Origin: Catonia carolina
Lineage: Eukaryota > Arthropoda > Insecta > Hemiptera > Achilidae
Direction of reading: 5' to 3'
NCBI GenBank assembly: GCA_035578175.1
Contig: JAQMRL010000002.1
Span: forward strand, 99,736,748-99,800,747
DNA length: 64,000 nucleotides
Part shown: piece after piece, positions 62,659-64,000 of the stretch
Numbering within the stretch: the stretch's first letter is position 1
How the letters are laid out: each line of letters begins with the position of its first letter
Notes under the pieces: generated by a model
The model's input: the letters and a program-made list of their open reading frames with translations, nothing else
What the model was told of the DNA's origin: nothing
Database searches by the model: none
Program-made: the position numbers and the translations under genes

Positions 62659-62979
62659 TTCTTTCTGCATGTTTATGTTGAAAAAAAAAATAATAATGTG
62701 AAATATTTGTAATTTTCGTTTTGTTTTAAATGTTTTATTACTCTTGATAATAACTTTTCCGTGACAAAATGAACTTTTTTGTTTTTTTTCTTTTCATACT
62801 TTTGTATATTATTTATGTTTATTGTTATTCCAAATTTAACATTGCTGAATGTTGAATTTTATTTCCTGTCTGTTCTTGTCTGTAATTTAATATCGATGTT
62901 TTCTCATCTTTTGGTTGTTCTGTATAGTACAGTTAAAGATTCAAAATAAAGAATAAAAAAAAAAAATTTGAAAATAAAA

Positions 62980-63175
62980 TATATATCAAAACTATTGTAG
63001 AAAACCAGATACTTATCTGCAACAAACTTTTGCAGGTTCACTCAATGCAACTCATATATTAATAAATGTACTTAGCGGTCTATTAGAATAACTTCATAAA
63101 AAAGAGCACTGACAAAACACAACTACAAAAATAATTTGATTAGAGAATACTTTGTTAGTGTTTGAAAACTGATTA
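62980..63175. other. Intergenic, nothing recognised
   Basis: Short AT-rich stretch between the LINE and the SINE. Confidence 0.4.
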
Positions 63176-63179
63176 CAGT

Positions 63180-63375
63180 TTTTTTTTTTTTTTTAAATTT
63201 TTATTTAACGTCGCATCAACTGCAAGGTCATTAGCGACTACGTTGGGGTGTAACTGTGTGTAATGAGGATGAGATAATTTTTTGTAACGTATGAAAGTAT
63301 GCCGTGCCTGAGTGGGATTCGAACCCAGGACCGCATGATGAGAGGCGAGCACGTTACCAACTGCAGTTACAGTTG
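63180..63375 (-). repeat. tRNA-derived SINE with poly(A) tail
   Basis: On the minus strand the head at 63375-63300 reads 'TGGTAACGTGCTCGCCTC' (A-box region) and GGTTCGAATCCCACTCAG (B box), a tRNA-like pattern. The body ends in an A-run (T run 63181-63192 on the plus strand). About 195 bp. Confidence 0.8.
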
Positions 63376-63379
63376 TAGT

Positions 63380-64000
63380 AAAATTTTATTCTATATATTT
63401 AGTAACATATATAAACAAGGAACAGCTGACTAAATCAGTCAAGCAATCAGTGAAATTTAATTTTGAAGAGTATTTTTCAAGTAGATAAATGTTTTATTTT
63501 TAACTCTTTAGAGTTAAAATGTTTATTAAAAAAATTTTAATTCATTTTCTGTACTTAAAATTTTTAGAGTTTGTACTGGAAGATCGAAGAGCGCGAAAAA
63601 AGGGTATTAAAAAAAACCCCGAAAAAATACACAAAGGTTACAAGATTTTTAGTCGCTTTACCTACGTGTATAATAGTGAAACTTGAACGCTTACAAGCCT
63701 GTAATGTTTTTTTTGTTTAACAGTCGTAAACGCAAAGGTTACAGAGTGCTGAGATGAAAATGTTTAGGTCGGTAGACCTAATGTTTTGGCGCCATTAGAT
63801 TGACTCGAGGGACTATGGACATTACAGGTGAACTTCTTCAGCCTCTAAATGAAAGAGTTACGAAGTGTACAAAGAGATGGTAGGAAGAGATAAACGTACA
63901 GAATATGAATGTAACGAGCATTCCCCATCTGGTTGGAAAATGCACAGGAAGGCAGAAAATTGGAAAAGCTGATGAAACGTATCACAAGAAAGAATGACGT
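63380..64000. other. Right edge, nothing firm
   Basis: AT-rich up to 63700. 63780-64000 is less AT-rich and plus-strand frames are broken; it could be the start of another repeat cut by the window edge. Confidence 0.3.

Larger units (their letters stand above)
58337..62963 (+). mobile_element. Jockey-type LINE, nearly full-length, intact ORF2
   Basis: Flanked by the 12-bp direct repeat AAATTTGAAAAT (58325-58336 and 62964-62975), the expected target duplication. 5' UTR from GTAGTTCCGG, ORF1 (broken) from 58547, ORF2 59965-62658, AT-rich 3' UTR, AATAAA near 62945 and an A-rich tail to about 62966. Length about 4.6 kb, normal for the clade. Few disabling changes, so recent. Confidence 0.9.

Noticed and set aside
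63300..63375. Candidate tRNA gene on the minus strand
   Set aside because: Good A/B boxes, but the acceptor arms do not pair and it continues into a SINE body with poly(A).

Overview
This window is AT-rich, intron-rich nuclear DNA of an arthropod, most probably an insect. The evidence is metazoan spliced genes (a KDM2 histone demethylase, ribosomal protein L41, a trypsin-like exon) set among mariner, pogo-like, piggyBac-like, Helitron, Jockey-type LINE, RTE-like LINE and tRNA-derived SINE sequences. A hemipteroid insect is my guess from the repeats only, and I hold it weakly.

Genes. (1) Kdm2 occupies the left third on the minus strand: seven coding exons from the start codon at 23525 down to 721, continuing off the left edge. 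Exon lengths and phases join without a frame break into 518 codons carrying a JmjC domain with all three iron ligands and a complete CXXC zinc finger. Exon 2 is read in a different frame from the longest open frame at that place. (2) RpL41, the 25-residue ribosomal protein, lies on the minus strand in two exons (37984-37995 and 35907-35972); its roughly 2-kb intron holds a degenerate tandem repeat array. (3) One terminal exon of a trypsin-like serine protease lies at 43114-43329 (minus); its His and Asp exons were not found.

Layout. 1-23.5 kb: Kdm2 exons and introns, the introns carrying LINE scraps, SINEs, an internally deleted mariner with perfect ends, tail-to-head Helitrons, and a 1.3-kb GC-rich near-palindrome close to exon 1. 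23.5-36 kb: Kdm2 upstream region and intergenic repeats (pogo-like MITEs, one with a nested piggyBac-like MITE; several copies of an AT-rich repeat here called M1). 36-38.2 kb: RpL41. 38.9-51 kb: M1 copies, a SINE-like family here called S1, protease exon, decayed LINEs. 51.1-52.9 kb: a Tc1/mariner-superfamily transposon with a GC-rich insert. 55.3-63 kb: two Jockey-type LINEs head to head, the right one with an uninterrupted 897-codon ORF2. 63-64 kb: a SINE and unassigned sequence.

There is no operon logic. Kdm2 demethylates H3K36me1/2 and binds unmethylated CpG; RpL41 is a translation component; the rest is largely selfish DNA. The least explained items are the GC-rich near-palindrome with two divergent promoter-like cores, and the S1 family whose antisense strand keeps a long open frame in separate copies.
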